64,000 nt of DNA. It comes from Ailanthus altissimus (lineage: Eukaryota > Streptophyta > Magnoliopsida > Sapindales > Simaroubaceae). A program made the translations under genes and the position numbers. Below are positions 11,341-23,517 of this stretch, one piece after another (positions within the stretch are counted from its first letter, which is position 1; each line of letters opens with the position of its first letter). The DNA lies in assembly GCA_946807835.1 (NCBI GenBank), contig OX327700.1, positions 27,936,001 through 28,000,000 on the forward strand, given 5' to 3'. The notes below the pieces were generated by a model. The model made no database searches. It was not told the DNA's origin and worked only from the letters and a program-made list of their open reading frames with translations.

Positions 11341-11980
11341 TAAAGTTTGTGTGGACTGATGAATGTGAACGTAGTTTCTAAGAACTTAAAAAGAGATTGA
11401 CTTCAACTTCTGTTCTTACTCTTCCATCTGACACATAAGGATTTATAATTTATAGTGATGTTTCTAGACAGGAATTAGGTTGTGTATTGATGCAGCATGG
11501 TAAAGTGATAATTTATGCTTCTAGGCACCGTAAGAAGCATAAGTTGAATTATCCAACCCATGATTTAGAATTAGCAGCCATAATATTCGCTTTGAAGATT
11601 TAGAGATATTATTTATATGGTGTCACATGTCAAATTTTTACTGATCACAAAAGTTTGAAGTAGTTGTTCACATAGAAAGATCTGAATTTGAGACAACGGA
11701 GATGGTTAGAGCTAATAAAAGATTATGACTGTACAATTGACTATCATCTAGGTAAAGTAAATGTGGTAGCAAATGCACTCAGCAGGAAGTCTTCTAACTC
11801 TATGGCTTATTTAAAAGTGACTTATCTTTCATTGTTAGTTGAATTAAGATCTAAGGGGGTTGAATTGTCGGTAGATGAGTCTGGAGTCCTTCTAGCACAT
11901 TTTCAAGTAAGGCTTATATTAATTGATCAGATTCGAGAGATGCAAGATCGGGATCCTAATTTAGTTAAACTTAAGTAAGA
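11341..11980 (+). pseudogene. Gypsy-A RNase H and connection, decayed
   Basis: Contains an [17 protein letters not shown] block (family DAS position changed to DVS), YASR, then [16 protein letters not shown] and ITDHKSLK-like text. The 11688-11978 frame carries RQRRWLELIKDYD and VVANALSRK, the standard RNase H end. Confidence 0.88.
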
Positions 11981-11989
11981 AGTAAGAAA

Positions 11990-12169
11990 TGGAATGCGGA
12001 CTAATTTAACATTGAAAGCTAATGAGACATTAGTTATGGGTAACAGACTTTATGTTCCGAATAACTCAGAGTTGAAGAAGCAGATTTTAGAAGAAACTCA
12101 CACCTCAGCTTATGCTATGTATCTTGGTAGCACTAAAATGTACCGTACTATGAGAGAACATTACTGGTG
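11990..12169 (+). pseudogene. Gypsy-A integrase, N-terminal part before the Athila insertion
   Basis: Reads YVPNNSELKKQILEETHTS and then KMYRTMREHYW, the His-His half of the integrase zinc domain. The frame is cut at 12175 by the Athila-like element and resumes at 20818. Confidence 0.85.
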
Positions 12170-12174
12170 ACAAG

Positions 12175-13500
12175 TGATGAACACTTGAATTTACATATTT
12201 AATAAGGTTTTTATATTATTTTTTTGTATTATTAGTGTCTTTAACCCCCCCTAACTTAAGTATGTTTTCAATATTGTACTTAATTAGCTTTTAAATATTT
12301 TTTGATCGGTTCGGTAAAATTGGTATAACTTTTTACCTAAAAATTCAATTGGAGTGATTCTTTATCCTGTGAAGAGCTGACTCAAAGGACTAACATATTG
12401 TATTTCATAAGGCATTCGAAATTCGAGCGTTTAGAGGGTAAAAATGGCTTAAAACAGAACTGATTTGCAATATAGGCTCAATCCGAATAGTCATCAGTAT
12501 TTGGCCCATAACTATAGCAATACGTATATAATACATATGAGATAACTTAATTTGGAAATACAAGAGACTTATCTGCAACTTTGATGTTTTAAGTGACAGC
12601 TAATTCGGACCATATCAATTCCAAATTGGATAAGCAAATTGGTGCATTAATGATAATCAATGTAAATTATTTGCCACCATTCTTGACTTTTATCATCCAA
12701 ATAGTTTCCTCTTCATTTGTCTCGATTTATCCATATTTTTCTATAAATAGGTAGCATATTTATACCCAAAACATGTAATTAGAAAGGTAGATTTTAGTTC
12801 AAAACACTTGTCTTTTGTATTATCTCTTTGTAATATTATTTCTCTTGTTTACTATTGTAAAGTCATGTTATCTCTTCTTCCATTTCTTTTCGTTTTCTTT
12901 ATTTTTATTATGTTTAAGTAATTTTCTTTATACTAAAGTGGAAGGATGAAACTCTTGGTAAGTTAATACTTAACTTTTATTCATGAATTTAATGTTTTAT
13001 TCTTAAGTTATGCAAATTTATAAATGATGTATTTATTTTGTTTGTAATATTAATACTTTTTTTTCTAAGTGGTGTATCTTGATTTATTATTGACAAACTT
13101 TATACTTGGCACAATAAATCTTTAAAATCATTTACAAGATTTGGCGTATATACTCTTTCTTGTAAAGTGAGAGTCTTGATTTATTGTAAATAAATATAAA
13201 ATTGTCATAATAAATACATGAACCCATTTATAAGATTTAGTATATAATAATTGAAAGAAATAAATATTAATTAATATATAAATGATGATGAACTTTAATT
13301 ATTATATTTTTCGGTTGGAACCTCCTTTGTGTGATGATTTCAATTGAATTATAAAAAGACTTAAATATATTCTTACTTCTTATGCCAAGAGTGGATCCCC
13401 CTAACCTTAGCTTTTATTTGAATTGGTTAATTGAATTAATATTTGCAAACATCTTATACTGCATTAATTGTCTTTAAAATATTTATAGTTTGTAATTTTA
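12175..13500 (+). repeat. Gypsy-B 5' LTR, 3' end deleted
   Basis: Aligns base by base with the 3' LTR from the TGATGAACAC start to a shared GTAATTTTAATT near 13491-13502, then diverges. The 3' LTR runs about 100 bases further to its GAGTCA end. The terminal part and the primer site are therefore absent here. Athila elements normally use a tRNA-Asp site starting TGGCGCC, and I did not find one. Confidence 0.85.
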
Positions 13501-13829
13501 ATTCTTACTTTACTTTATTTATTATTCGCTTTTTATTTTCATGGAAGGCTAAGCCTCCTACTCTTTATTTATTAACTTTTTATTAACTAATCTAACATTA
13601 TTAATCTAACTTCTAACTATTTATTTAACTTTTATTTTATTGTTAGTTTTGCCTATTTTATTTGTCTTTATTTAATTTTTTCTTTTTTTTCCTCTTATTT
13701 GTAATATTTATTGTTATTGTATTTTGTTTTATTTCTTTGTATGAGTTGTTAGTTCCGAGATCTTAATTTTCATCGTTTGGTGAAAGGTAATTTTGAAATT
13801 TCCTTTGATAATTTGTTGGATTCTCCTTT
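13501..13829 (+). other. Gypsy-B untranslated leader
   Basis: T-rich stretch between the truncated LTR and gag. It contains a near-palindrome GGAAGGCTAAGCCTCC at 13543-13558. The frame opening at 13777 (VKGNFEISFDNLLDSP) may be the start of the gag leader. No other gene. Confidence 0.6.
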
Positions 13830-15480
13830 ATCTTCTCATTCTTCATCAATTAATATCATGACCAAAAATCAAATTAAGGGACTTATAGACCCAGGGGACA
13901 ATCAGTCCCAACATAATGACCATAACCGACCTATGACACTTAAAGATTACATGAACTCTACACGAACCGGTGCACCATCTTGCTTAATTTTTTATCTTCG
14001 GATGCAACACATTTTAATTTTAAGCCAGACATTATCTAACGTTTACCCACTTTTCATGACTTATATGCAGAGAATCATAATCTACATCTAAGAGAATTTC
14101 AAGAAGTGTGTAATACGTATAATGACCAAAATTGTAGTATGAACATAATTCGACTTAAGCTTTTCTCTTTTTCTTTAAAAGATAAAGCTAAAACATGGCT
14201 ACAAAACCTTAGGCTGAGATCCATTTTTTTTATGGGATGATATGTAACAATAATTCCTGAAAAAAAAAATTCCTTCCCATAGAACAAATTCTTTCAAAAA
14301 ATAAATTACCACTTTTGCCTAAAAACCAGGAAAAATCCTTTACCAATGTTGGGAAATGTATAAAGAATTACTTAATACCTGTCCCCATTATGACTTTGAA
14401 ACATGGAGACTAGTCTCAAATTTCTATGAGGGCTTAATACCCCAAGTTAGGAAAAGGGTAAAAATGATGTGTAATGAAATATTTGAGGACAAAGACCCAG
14501 AAGAGACAATGAACTATCTAGACTTACTAGCAAAAAATGCTCAAAATTGGGACACTGTTGGTACCTGTGAGGCACTTAGCAAAAATCAAACCACTACATC
14601 TAGTGGGGGTATTTATCATCTTAGGAAAGACCATGACCTTCAAGCCAAATTAGCGTCCCTAGCTAGAAAAGTCAAAACCTTAGAAATAAAAAAGAGTGGT
14701 CAAATAAAATTTGTTTAAGAAATTGTGTGTCACATTTGTGGAACTCATAATCACTCTACCAATGATTGCCCAACTTTGCCTGCATTTAGAGAATGTCTCC
14801 ATGAACAAGCCAATGTTCTAAACACGTTCAAACGGTCAAACAATAACCCATATTCACAAAACTACAATCCTTGATGAAGAAATCACCCCAATTTTTGTTA
14901 GAGGAATGACACTCAAGCACAGGCTTAACAACTACCTTTGCAACCATACCAAAATTTTCAAAACCATCAAAGTTATGCGCCATATGTCCCACCTCATAAG
15001 AAAAACTTGAAGAAACTTTGCATGCATTTATTGAAAAGCAAGAGTTTATTAATTCTCAAAATGTTCAAACATTTGCTGATATGAAAGATATTCTTACTAG
15101 ATTTGCATCTACACTGAACATTCATGAGAAAGGAAAATTTCCTTCTCATGCATGAGAAAGGAGAGTTATGCACCAAACCCCAAAGGACAACATAACTCAA
15201 ATGCATGTAGTTCAGGAAGCCAACACTTGGATAAAGTTAAAGCGGTTATCATTCTTTGAAATAGTAAAATTGTTGAAAAAGACATTCCTGAATCTCATGA
15301 GAATGATGAATCAATCTCTAAGGGTAAGGAAAGAATTGAACCTACACCTAATGAAGAAAACACCAAACCTTCACCTCCACTCCCATTTTCTTATGCATTA
15401 CGTAATACTAAGAAGATGAATCACAGTCTTGAAAATTTTAAAATCTTCAAACAGGTAAAAGTTAATATTCCTTTAATGGA
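13830..15480 (+). pseudogene. Gypsy-B (Athila-like) gag, decayed
   Basis: Text such as PMTLKDYMNSTRTGAPSC, LHLREFQEVC, FSLKDKAKTWL and DFETWRLVSNFYEGLIPQ matches the Athila-type gag. The 14356-14718 frame continues to FDLLA-like text (NYLDLLAKNAQNWD). A zinc knuckle CHICGTHNHSTNDC at about 14731-14772 keeps all four ligands. The rest (QNYNP and EKQEF segments) is broken by stops. Confidence 0.85.
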
Positions 15481-15629
15481 TGCTATTAAATAGGTTCCCT
15501 CTTATGAAAAATTTTTGAAGGATTTATGCACAGTAAAAAGTAAACTGAATGTGAAAAAGAAAGCATTTTTAGCTAAAAAGTAAGTACTATTCTTCAAAAC
15601 AATAATGCTTTAAAATATAAAGATCCTGG

Positions 15630-16110
15630 TTGTCCTACAATTTCATGTATTATTGAAAGTCATATAAGTGAACAAGCTTTACTTGATCTTAGTGCTAGTG
15701 TGAATTTATTGCAGTATTCAGTTTATCAGCAACTCAATCTCAGTGAGTTAAAATCAACTTCTGTAACTGTTTTTCTTGTCGATAGATCAATAAAAGTACC
15801 AAGAGAGATAGTGAAAAATGTTTTAGTTCAAGTTGATAAATTCATATGTCTTGTGAATTTTATTGTCTTAAACACAGAACCTGTTAAAAGATGTAATCTG
15901 ATACCTATTATTTTGGGTTGTCTATTTTTAGCAATTTTTAACGCTTTGATTAATTGTAAGAATAGAGTAATGAAGCTTTCATTTGAAAATATAACACTTA
16001 GGCTCAATGTTTTCAATATGTGTAAGCAATCACATGAGGGAGATGATGAAAGTGAAGAAGCTGGCATGATTGAAACGATTATGGAGGATCATATTTAAAA
16101 AGAGAGTTCT
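15630..16110 (+). pseudogene. Gypsy-B aspartic protease region
   Basis: Reads ALLDLSASVNLLQYSVYQQL near 15678-15735. Athila proteases have D-L-G-A-S-V-N-L-L here, so the Gly after Leu is Ser. Downstream, IPIILGCLFLAIFNALINCK parallels the family's ILGRPFLATA segment. The frame is open from 15700 to 16098, but the catalytic motif is altered. Confidence 0.8.
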
Positions 16111-16238
16111 ACCGATCCTTTAGAAATGTGTTTAATAAGTTTATTTGAGTCAAATATACAATTAGATCCTGAAATCTCTGACATATGTTCTTTACTTGAC
16201 TGTGCATAAGTGATTGAAATAAAGGATGGAAACCAAAG

Positions 16239-17035
16239 TTGGAAGAATTAAAAGAAAATGAGGATAAACAGAATGAAATTTCAAAGTTGGAGTTGAAACC
16301 TCTGCCTGAAGGACTGAAATATGCATTTCTTGTAGAGAAACAAACTTACCCGGTGGTAATCTCTTCTACACTCACAAGTGAACAAGAAAGTAAGTTGATT
16401 GAATTATTAAAAATGCATAAAAATGCAATTGGGTGGACTTTAAAAGACATATATGGCATTAATCCTTTGATTTGCACACATAGAATACACCTAGAGGATA
16501 ATGCCAAAACTTCCCAACAATCTCAAAGAAGATTAAATCCACATATTAAAGAGGTAGTGAGAACTGAAGTTCTTAAATTACTTGAAGTAGGAATCATCTA
16601 TCCTATCTCAAATAGTAAGTGGGTAAGTCCTACTCAGGTAATACCAATAAAATCTGAAATCACAGTCATTAAAAATGACAAATGTGAGTTAATACCAACT
16701 CGAGTCTCATCTAGTTGGAAGATGTGCATAGATTATAGGAAGTTAAACTCGGCTACTAGAAAAGGCCATTTTCCTTTACCATTCCTTGATCAAATTGTAG
16801 AAAGAGTAGCAGGACATCCCTACTATTGCTTTCTAGACGGTTATTCTGGCTATTATCAAATTCCTATAACACTAGAGGATCAAGAAAAGACTACATTCAC
16901 GTGTTCTTTTGGGACCCTTGCTTTTTAAAAAATGCTCTTTGGACTTTGTGATGCCCTAATAACATTTCAGAGATGTATGTTAAGCATTTTTAGTGACATG
17001 GTTGAGCATTATTTAAAAGTTTTCGTTGATGATTT
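16239..17035 (+). pseudogene. Gypsy-B reverse transcriptase, cut at the active site
   Basis: A 229-codon open frame (16239-16928) encodes ELKPLPEGLKYAFLVEKQTY, then IGWTLKDIYGI, RRLNPHIKEVVR, SSWKMCIDYRKLNSATRK and CFLDGYSGYYQIPI, an Athila-type RT N-terminal half. After a stop it continues with MLFGLCDA and VFVDDF. The sequence breaks at 17036, immediately after the catalytic Asp pair, where repeat C begins. The thumb, RNase H and integrase are absent. Confidence 0.9.
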
Positions 17036-18193
17036 TGTTGGGATTTGTGTTCATGTGCCATCTTAATTTTGTATGAATATTGTATTTTCATACTTATGTA
17101 ATAAATAAATATTTTATTAAATTGCTAATTAATTTTATTATGTAAGATACTTGTAACATTTTGGACATTATATTGATCTGAAGGAGTTCAGATTAGGTCT
17201 AAAAAGTTAGAACTTTATCTAAAATGAGACAAAGACCCGAGAATATACTAATAATGATATAGTTGCAAATAGTTGCAAGAGTTACTAGAAAATGTCATTG
17301 TGCAAATATATTCTCAAGTTAAATATTCCTGGTCTATTTCTATCGATGCAGGGTCTATCGAATGGAACCGATTAGTATAAATCAGTGTATGTCTATATCT
17401 GGATAGTCTAGATGGTTAATCTTAGCAAACCATGAGTTTAGTGGAAGCTCGTATAAATATACAGGTATTTAGTGAGGACTAGATACTAAACAAGACTCAA
17501 TGAAGACCTCCAATAGATTTCCCATAAATTCATTAGTGGAGGGTCTTCTCGAGTTAAGTAGTATTCGTAGTCCCTAGACTTGAGCATCACAGTGGACTTA
17601 TAAGTGATCCACCACACTTAGGTTCCACACATGTCAGAGACTTTTCATGGTCTGACCATTGGGTGTCACTAGGTATGGTCTGATGCTTATGGAGTCTGGT
17701 GTGTGTAGATATGGGATCCGTCAGCTCATATGGGTGAGTTAAATATCCAGATGCTCTAAGATTGTATTCTAGGAAGTCTTATGGTCATAAACATTAAACC
17801 CGGGAAAGAGTTTCTTGTGAAGTAAATAATATTACAAATGAATTTGCATATATTATTTATTGGAATACGAATCAAAAGAGATGAGTTTATAGTTGAGTAA
17901 TATGAGACGACGCTATTGATCTATATCTCCACTCTTCCAGGATATTAATGATGGAAGGATTGTACAAATATGGATTAACCTCAACTTGTATGATTTAACT
18001 CACCATTTTGTATTATCCATAACGTGTTTGGGGGGGGGCATCGGTTATAAACTTACAAAAATGTTTCGTGAGACAAAATGGGTGTGAGCCTACAGAGTCT
18101 CATTATATGAAGTGTACGCGTTGAGCACGTGGATAGCGCATCGGATCAAATTGTTTGATCTTGAAAGTTTTAAAAAATATGAATTTATTTCAG

Positions 18194-18820
18194 GGTCTCT
18201 CGAAGAGTAGCTAAGGTTTAATTGTTAAACCTAAAATTGTGCCAAGTGAGACTTGACCTAAAATTGTGCCAAGTGAGACTTGACCTAAAATTGTGCCAAG
18301 TGAGACTTGACACTTTTATGTACCTAGTGTATGTCTCAAATTGTGTCAATAATTTGTATAGGTACTAAATTAGGTATTGGTAGATATAGCTACCATTTAA
18401 ATAAAATAATTATTATTTTATTTAAATTAAATTAATTATTACTCATTTACTTTAGAGTCTTTCTGAGAGTAGTTAAGGTTTAATTATTAAACTTAAAATT
18501 GTACCAAGTGAGACGTGACACTTTTATCTATCTAATATATGTCTCAAATTGTGCCAATAATTTGTATGAGTACTAAATTGAGCATTAATAGGTATAGCTA
18601 CCATTTAAATAAAATAATTATTATTTTATTTAAATTATATTAATTAGTTATTTATTTATTTTATGATCTCTTGGGAAGTAGTTAAGGTTTAAGTGTTAAA
18701 TTTAAAATTATACCAAATGACACTTGGCCTTTTTATCTACCTAATGTATATCTCAAATTGTGTCAATAATTTATATAAATACTAAATTAAGTATTAGTAA
18801 ATACAAAAATAAATAAATAA
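18194..18820. repeat. Tandem repeat of about 205 bp, three units
   Basis: Units begin near 18194, 18455 and 18664 with forms of AGTAGTTAAGGTTTAATT. All carry the AAATTGT(G)CCAA..GA block and the GTATGTCTCAAATTGTG block. The first unit is longer because of a nested 27-bp triplication. The third unit is the most diverged. Confidence 0.85.
18230..18310. repeat. 27-bp tandem repeat, three near-perfect copies
   Basis: The unit starts CCTAAAATTGTGCC and occurs at 18230-18256, 18257-18283 and 18284-18310 without visible differences. Identity this high inside an otherwise decayed region implies recent slippage. Confidence 0.95.
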
Positions 18821-19162
18821 ATAATTATTTTTTATTAAATCAAAAATTCATTCCACCGTTAATTGTCAATGAAAATGGATTTGATTCATTATTTTATTAT
18901 TATTATTATTAATAAGTGATTTCATTTGTTTATTTTTCATTGGCCATTAACAAATGCAATTGAATTGAATTGAGATTCAATTAAAAAGAGAAAAGGTCTC
19001 ATGGATTTAAATTGAATGCATTATTTGTGAAGCAATAGGTGGTGTGTATTACACCACCAATTACCTTTACAATTGGCCACCAAGGTAAATGAATTGCGTA
19101 AATGAGAGGTAAAATTTCTTTATATATATTACTTAGTAAATGAATGTTATGTGAGCCGATTT

Positions 19163-19370
19163 TAGAAGAAAATTTTTTAATAGTTTTTACTTTTGTTAAC
19201 TATCGACAAAAATAAAAATATTTAGGAAATAAATTCAGTCCAAGAGAAAAATTATAAATTGAAGCAAGAGTTGTTTCATATATTTCAAAAAATAGAAAGT
19301 TACTATTTTAACTTGTGAAAGTTCACTATGTCCTCAACTAAAATTTTTTAAAGTACGCTGGTTGGAGATA
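19163..19370. other. Residual Gypsy-B 3' internal sequence
   Basis: About 200 AT-rich bases between repeat C and the 3' LTR. No coding motif is recognisable. It probably represents what is left of the non-coding 3' part after deletion of RNase H and integrase. TGGTTGGAGATA directly before 19371 is the best candidate polypurine tract but is weak. Confidence 0.45.
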
Positions 19371-20812
19371 TGATGAACACTTGAAATTACATATTTAATA
19401 AGGGTTTTATATCATTGTTTTGTATTACTAGTGTCTTTAACTCCTCTAACTTAAGTATGTTTACAATATTATACCTAATTAGCTTTTAACTATTTTGTGA
19501 TAGGTTTGGTAAATTAGGCATAACTTTCTACCTAGGAATTCAATTGAACTGATTCTTGATCTTGTAAAGAGCTGACTCAATGGACTAACATATTGTATTT
19601 CATAAGACATTCAAAATTCGAGCATTTAGAGGGTTAAAATGGCCTAAAATAGAACTGATTTGCAATACAGGCCCAATCCGAATAGTCATCAGTATTTGGC
19701 TCATAACTATAGCAATATGTATCTAATAAGTATGAGACAACTTAATTTGGAAAGATAAGAGACTTATCTACAACTTTGATGTTTTGACTGACAGCTAATT
19801 CGGACCCCATCAATTTCAAATCGGATAAGCAAGTGGGTGTATTAATGATAATCAATGTAAATTATTTGCCACCATTCTTCACTTTTATCATCCAAGTAGT
19901 TCCCTCTTCATTTGTCTCAATTTATCCATATTTTTTATAAATAGGTAGCATGTTTATACCCAAAATATATAATTAGAGAGCTAGATTTTAGTTCAAAACA
20001 CTTGTCTTTTGTATTATCTCATTGTAATATTATTTCTCTTGTTTACTATTGTAAAGTCATGTTATTTATTCTTTCATTTCATTTTATTTCTTTTTCTTTA
20101 GTTTATTATGTCCAAGTAATTTTCTTTATGCCAAGGTGAAAAGGTGAAACTTTTGGTAAGGTAATACTTAACTCTTATTCATGAATTTAATGTTTTATTC
20201 TTAAGTTATGCAAATTTATATATGATGTATTTATTTTGTTTGTAATATTAATACCATTTCTTCTTAGTGGTGTATCCTGATTTATTATTGACAAACTTTA
20301 TACTTAGCACAATAAATTCCTAAAACCATTTACAAGATTTGGCGTATATACTATTTATTGTAAAGTGAAAGTCTTAATTTATTATAGACAAATATAAAGA
20401 TTGGCATTAATAAATACATGAACCAATTTATAAGATTTAGTGTATGATAATTGAAATAAATAAATACTAATTAATATATAAATAATGATGAACTTTAATT
20501 GTTATATTTTTCAATTAGAATCTCATTTGTGTAAGGATTCCAAGTGTAAGGATTCCAATTGAGTTATAAAAAGAGTTAAATATATTCTTACTTTTTGTGG
20601 CAAGAGTGGATCCCCATAATCTTAACTTTTATTTGAATTGGTTAATTGAATTAATATTTACAAACATCTTATACTGTATTAATTGTCTTTAAAGTATTTA
20701 TAGTTTGTAATTTTAATTATACTTCCCTGTAGATCGACCTCGCTCTCACTGGTTTATTTATTACTTTGATAATCTACACTTAGGAATAAACTCCTATATT
20801 TTGGACGAGTCA
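19371..20812 (+). repeat. Gypsy-B 3' LTR
   Basis: A 1,442-bp repeat beginning TGATGAACACTTGAA and ending GAGTCA. It retains the CCCTGTAGATCGACCTCGC segment near its end, typical of Athila/Tat LTR ends. Followed by the GCAAG target copy and the resumed Gypsy-A integrase. Confidence 0.9.
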
Positions 20813-20817
20813 GCAAG

Positions 20818-21850
20818 GTATTAAAAGAGAGATTGCAGAGTTTGTATCCCACTGCTTGATTTGTCAACAGGTTAAGGCAGAACATCATAGGCCAGCAAGA
20901 TTATCTCAACCACTTTCAGTTCCTGAATAGAAGTGGGACATATCATCATGGACTTTGTTGTTGGGCTTTCACGTACTCGGAGTGGTCATGATAGTATTTT
21001 GGTGATTGTTGATCGACTTACAAAGTCTGCTCATTTTCTACCTTATAAGGTTTCATACTCATTAGATAGGTTGGCTCATTTGTATGTGAGTGAGATTGTA
21101 CGATTACATAGGGCTTCAATGTCCATCGTATCATATAGAGACCCTCGATTCACTTCTAGATTCTGGCATAACTTACAAAAGGCCTTAGGCACTAACCTAA
21201 AATTTAGTACAGCTTTTCATCCTCAGATAGATAGGCAATCGAAGATAACTATACGGATATTAGAGGATATGCTCAGAGCTTGTATGTTGTAGCTTAAGGG
21301 TAATTGGAATAATTATTTACCATTGATGGAGTTTACATATAATAATAGTTATCAGTCTAGCATTCAAATTGTGTCGTATGAGGCTTTATATGAAAGAAAA
21401 TGCAGAACTCCAATTTGCTGGGATGAGGTTGGAGAAAAAAAATTGTTGGGTCCAGAGATTATCCAGGCCACTAGTGAGAAGATTAGTATTATCAAAGACA
21501 GACTCAAGGCAGCTCAAGACAAACAGAAGAGTTATGCAGATAAACACCGTAGACAGCTTGAGTTTGCAGTAAGAGATAGAGTCTTCTTACGGATCTCACA
21601 ATGGAAGGGTGTACTTTATTTTGGAAAATAGAAAAAAATTAAGTCATAGATATATCGGGCCATATAAGATTCTAGAGAAGGTTGGTGTGGTTGTGTATTA
21701 CTTAGCATTACCGCCTGAGTTGTCACGCATTTATGATGTGTTTCATGTTTCTATGTTGCAGAAATATATACCTGACTCTTCTCATATTCTAATTACACAG
21801 CCAGTTCAGTTGAGGGCAGACTTAACTTATAACGAGGAACCTGTTTAGAT
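20818..21850 (+). pseudogene. Gypsy-A integrase, C-terminal part after the Athila insertion
   Basis: Resumes with the Cys-Cys half of the zinc domain (FVSHCLICQQVKAEH), then the catalytic core: MDFVVGLSRTRSGHDSILVI, RLTKSAHFLP, YRDPRFTSRFW and STAFHPQIDRQSK, where the family has SDRDPRFTS and TAFHPQTDGQSE. Later frames give LMEFTYNNSYQSSI and CRTPICWDEVGE, then HRYIGPYKILEKVG and LSRIYDVFHVSMLQKYIPD. Stops and frameshifts break it. Confidence 0.9.
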
Positions 21851-21988
21851 ACTGGACTATCTCTAGTTAAAGTCCTATGGAGGAATCATGTAGTGGAAGA
21901 GGCTATATGAGAACGAGAGGATTAGATGAGATTCCAGTATCCTTATTTATTTCAAAGAGGTATATGAATTTTGAGAATGAAATTTTTA

Positions 21989-22003
21989 TAAGGAGAGAGG
22001 AAT
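21989..22003 (+). promoter_or_regulatory. Gypsy-A polypurine tract
   Basis: TAAGGAGAGAGGAAT ends directly before the 3' LTR TG at 22004, the expected place for second-strand priming. Confidence 0.8.
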
Positions 22004-23517
22004 TGTAATACACATGTTTTATAATTGAGGATCTTAGTGGCAAAGTATAAAGAAATTAAGTAAGCGGTGATCGTTTGTCTACACATATATATATATATAT
22101 TTGTTTTGTTTTGCTTCATTTAAGAGGAAGAAAAATTGAAACAGAAGAGAAAGAAACAAAGCCGAACAAAAGAGAGAAAAGAAAGAAAAAGAAAGAAAAA
22201 AAAAAAGAAAAAGAAAGAAAAAAAAAATGAAGAAAATGAAGCCTAGAAGAAAGAAGGAAGAAAAAGAGAAATAAAGGGAAAAAAATAGTCGAGAGAGAAA
22301 TAAAAAAGGAAAATAAATAGAAAATTAATTTGGGTAGTTAGATTTATACCCAGTGATTTAGCGGGTAATAGTTTTACGATATTGAAATATTTATATTTTA
22401 ATATTTATAATACGTATTGGTACTAATGATATATTTTTACACCCAATGATATAAAAGGTGTGTTGATAGCGGGTAGATCTCAGAATCCAGACCCAGCTCA
22501 GGATTAGCGCACTTTTGTAAGTAGATAACTATATTATTTTATATGTTTTTAAAACAGCAGTTTATGATTTAATTATACTTTATCAGATTTAATCATAATT
22601 TATTTTAGGTAAATAAATATTTATGTTAATTAATATATTCAAAAATATTTTTAGAATTTATTATAGTATAGCTTATGATTACGATCAGTGCAGAATTAAT
22701 TATTTTAGAATAATCATGCTTCCATGATATTATATAGTAGTAGTTATTCTGCGCATGCATTAGCTTATGTGTTCAGTACACCATATGCGTACCCTCTCCT
22801 TTAGTGTAGTTGTTCTGCGCATGTATTAGACCAGTTTAGTTTGCTCTGCCCAAGCGATGCTGCATTTCGCTGGGTTAGACTAGTTCAGATCCCCCGCTCT
22901 GTCTGTGCGTGAGTTACTCCATCAGGTTAGACCAATTTTTTTTCGGGTACAAGTTTGGTGTAGTTTTCAATATATATGTAGTACATGTTTTCAGAGCTAT
23001 GTTATATATATTCAACTTGATAATACATTTTATGATAGTTTACACTTTCAGATTTTCAGATCCCAAGTATTATGTTATGATTTTAGTTTAGCACGGATTT
23101 TATAATAGCTCATACTTTCAATATAAGTTTATTGACTACTCAATATACAATTTCATGATTATTTTATTTTATAAATTTATATGTGTACAATATATATAAA
23201 GTAAATAATATTTTCTAATTATGTCCACTCACTGAACCACAAGTTCACTATTTTTTATATTTTTTTTAAATTGTCACAGAAATTCGTGCAGTGTAATATA
23301 GTCTTCACATTTTGATATTGATACATGCTACGCATAGCTGCATGAGTGTTTCAACCTATATATTTGTAAATCTTTATGTATATTAGAGTACATGTGTACC
23401 CTTTTGTTGAGGCAGATAATATCGTTGTATCAAATATATGAGTAAAGAGTATGTTAGTCTTATGTCATCGTAAGATCTACCTCGATTCTTAAAAAAGACT
23501 CAAATCGAATGCTGTCA
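22004..23517 (+). repeat. Gypsy-A 3' LTR
   Basis: A 1,514-bp repeat from TGTAATACAC to GCTGTCA. It aligns with 5417-6707 plus 8256-8436. It contains the same (AT)n run near 22083 and a GAAA-rich purine tract (about 22120-22310). Confidence 0.9.

Larger units (their letters stand above)
17036..19157. repeat. Unclassified inserted repeat (repeat C), possible long solo LTR
   Basis: Non-coding 2.1 kb starting TGTTGGGATTTG immediately after the Gypsy-B RT motif. Possible target duplication GATTT at 17031-17035 and 19158-19162. The right end GAGCC lacks the expected CA, and sequence after 19162 does not resume RT, so the borders are tentative. About 250 bp (17590-17840) reappear in diverged form at 37600-37850, showing a dispersed family. 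Internal tandem repeats lie at 18194-18820. A G9 run is at about 18029-18038. Confidence 0.5.
12175..20812 (+). mobile_element. Athila-like Ty3/Gypsy element (Gypsy-B), deleted and nested
   Basis: Long LTRs both start TGATGAACACTTGAA (12175 and 19371). Flanks ACAAG (12170-12174) and GCAAG (20813-20817) form a one-mismatch 5-bp target duplication within the Gypsy-A integrase. Gag, protease and RT motifs are of Athila type. RNase H and integrase are missing. The 5' LTR lost its last part with the primer site, and the RT is cut at its catalytic motif by repeat C at 17036. Confidence 0.9.
5417..23517 (+). mobile_element. Ty3/Gypsy retrotransposon Gypsy-A, with nested insertions
   Basis: LTRs starting TGTAATACAC occur at 5417 and 22004, with a primer site just after the first and a polypurine tract just before the second. 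Between them gag, protease, RT, RNase H and integrase run in Ty3/Gypsy order. Two insertions sit inside: a solo LTR in the 5' LTR (6708-8250) and an Athila-like element in the integrase (12175-20812). Without these the element is about 7.9 kb. All coding domains hold stops. Flanks GATAT (left) and AATAC (right) match at only 3 of 5 bases, both differences being transitions, so the target duplication is uncertain. Confidence 0.9.

Noticed and set aside
18230..18310. CRISPR-like short repeats
   Set aside because: Copies are directly adjacent with no spacers, in a plant transposon; ordinary tandem repeat.
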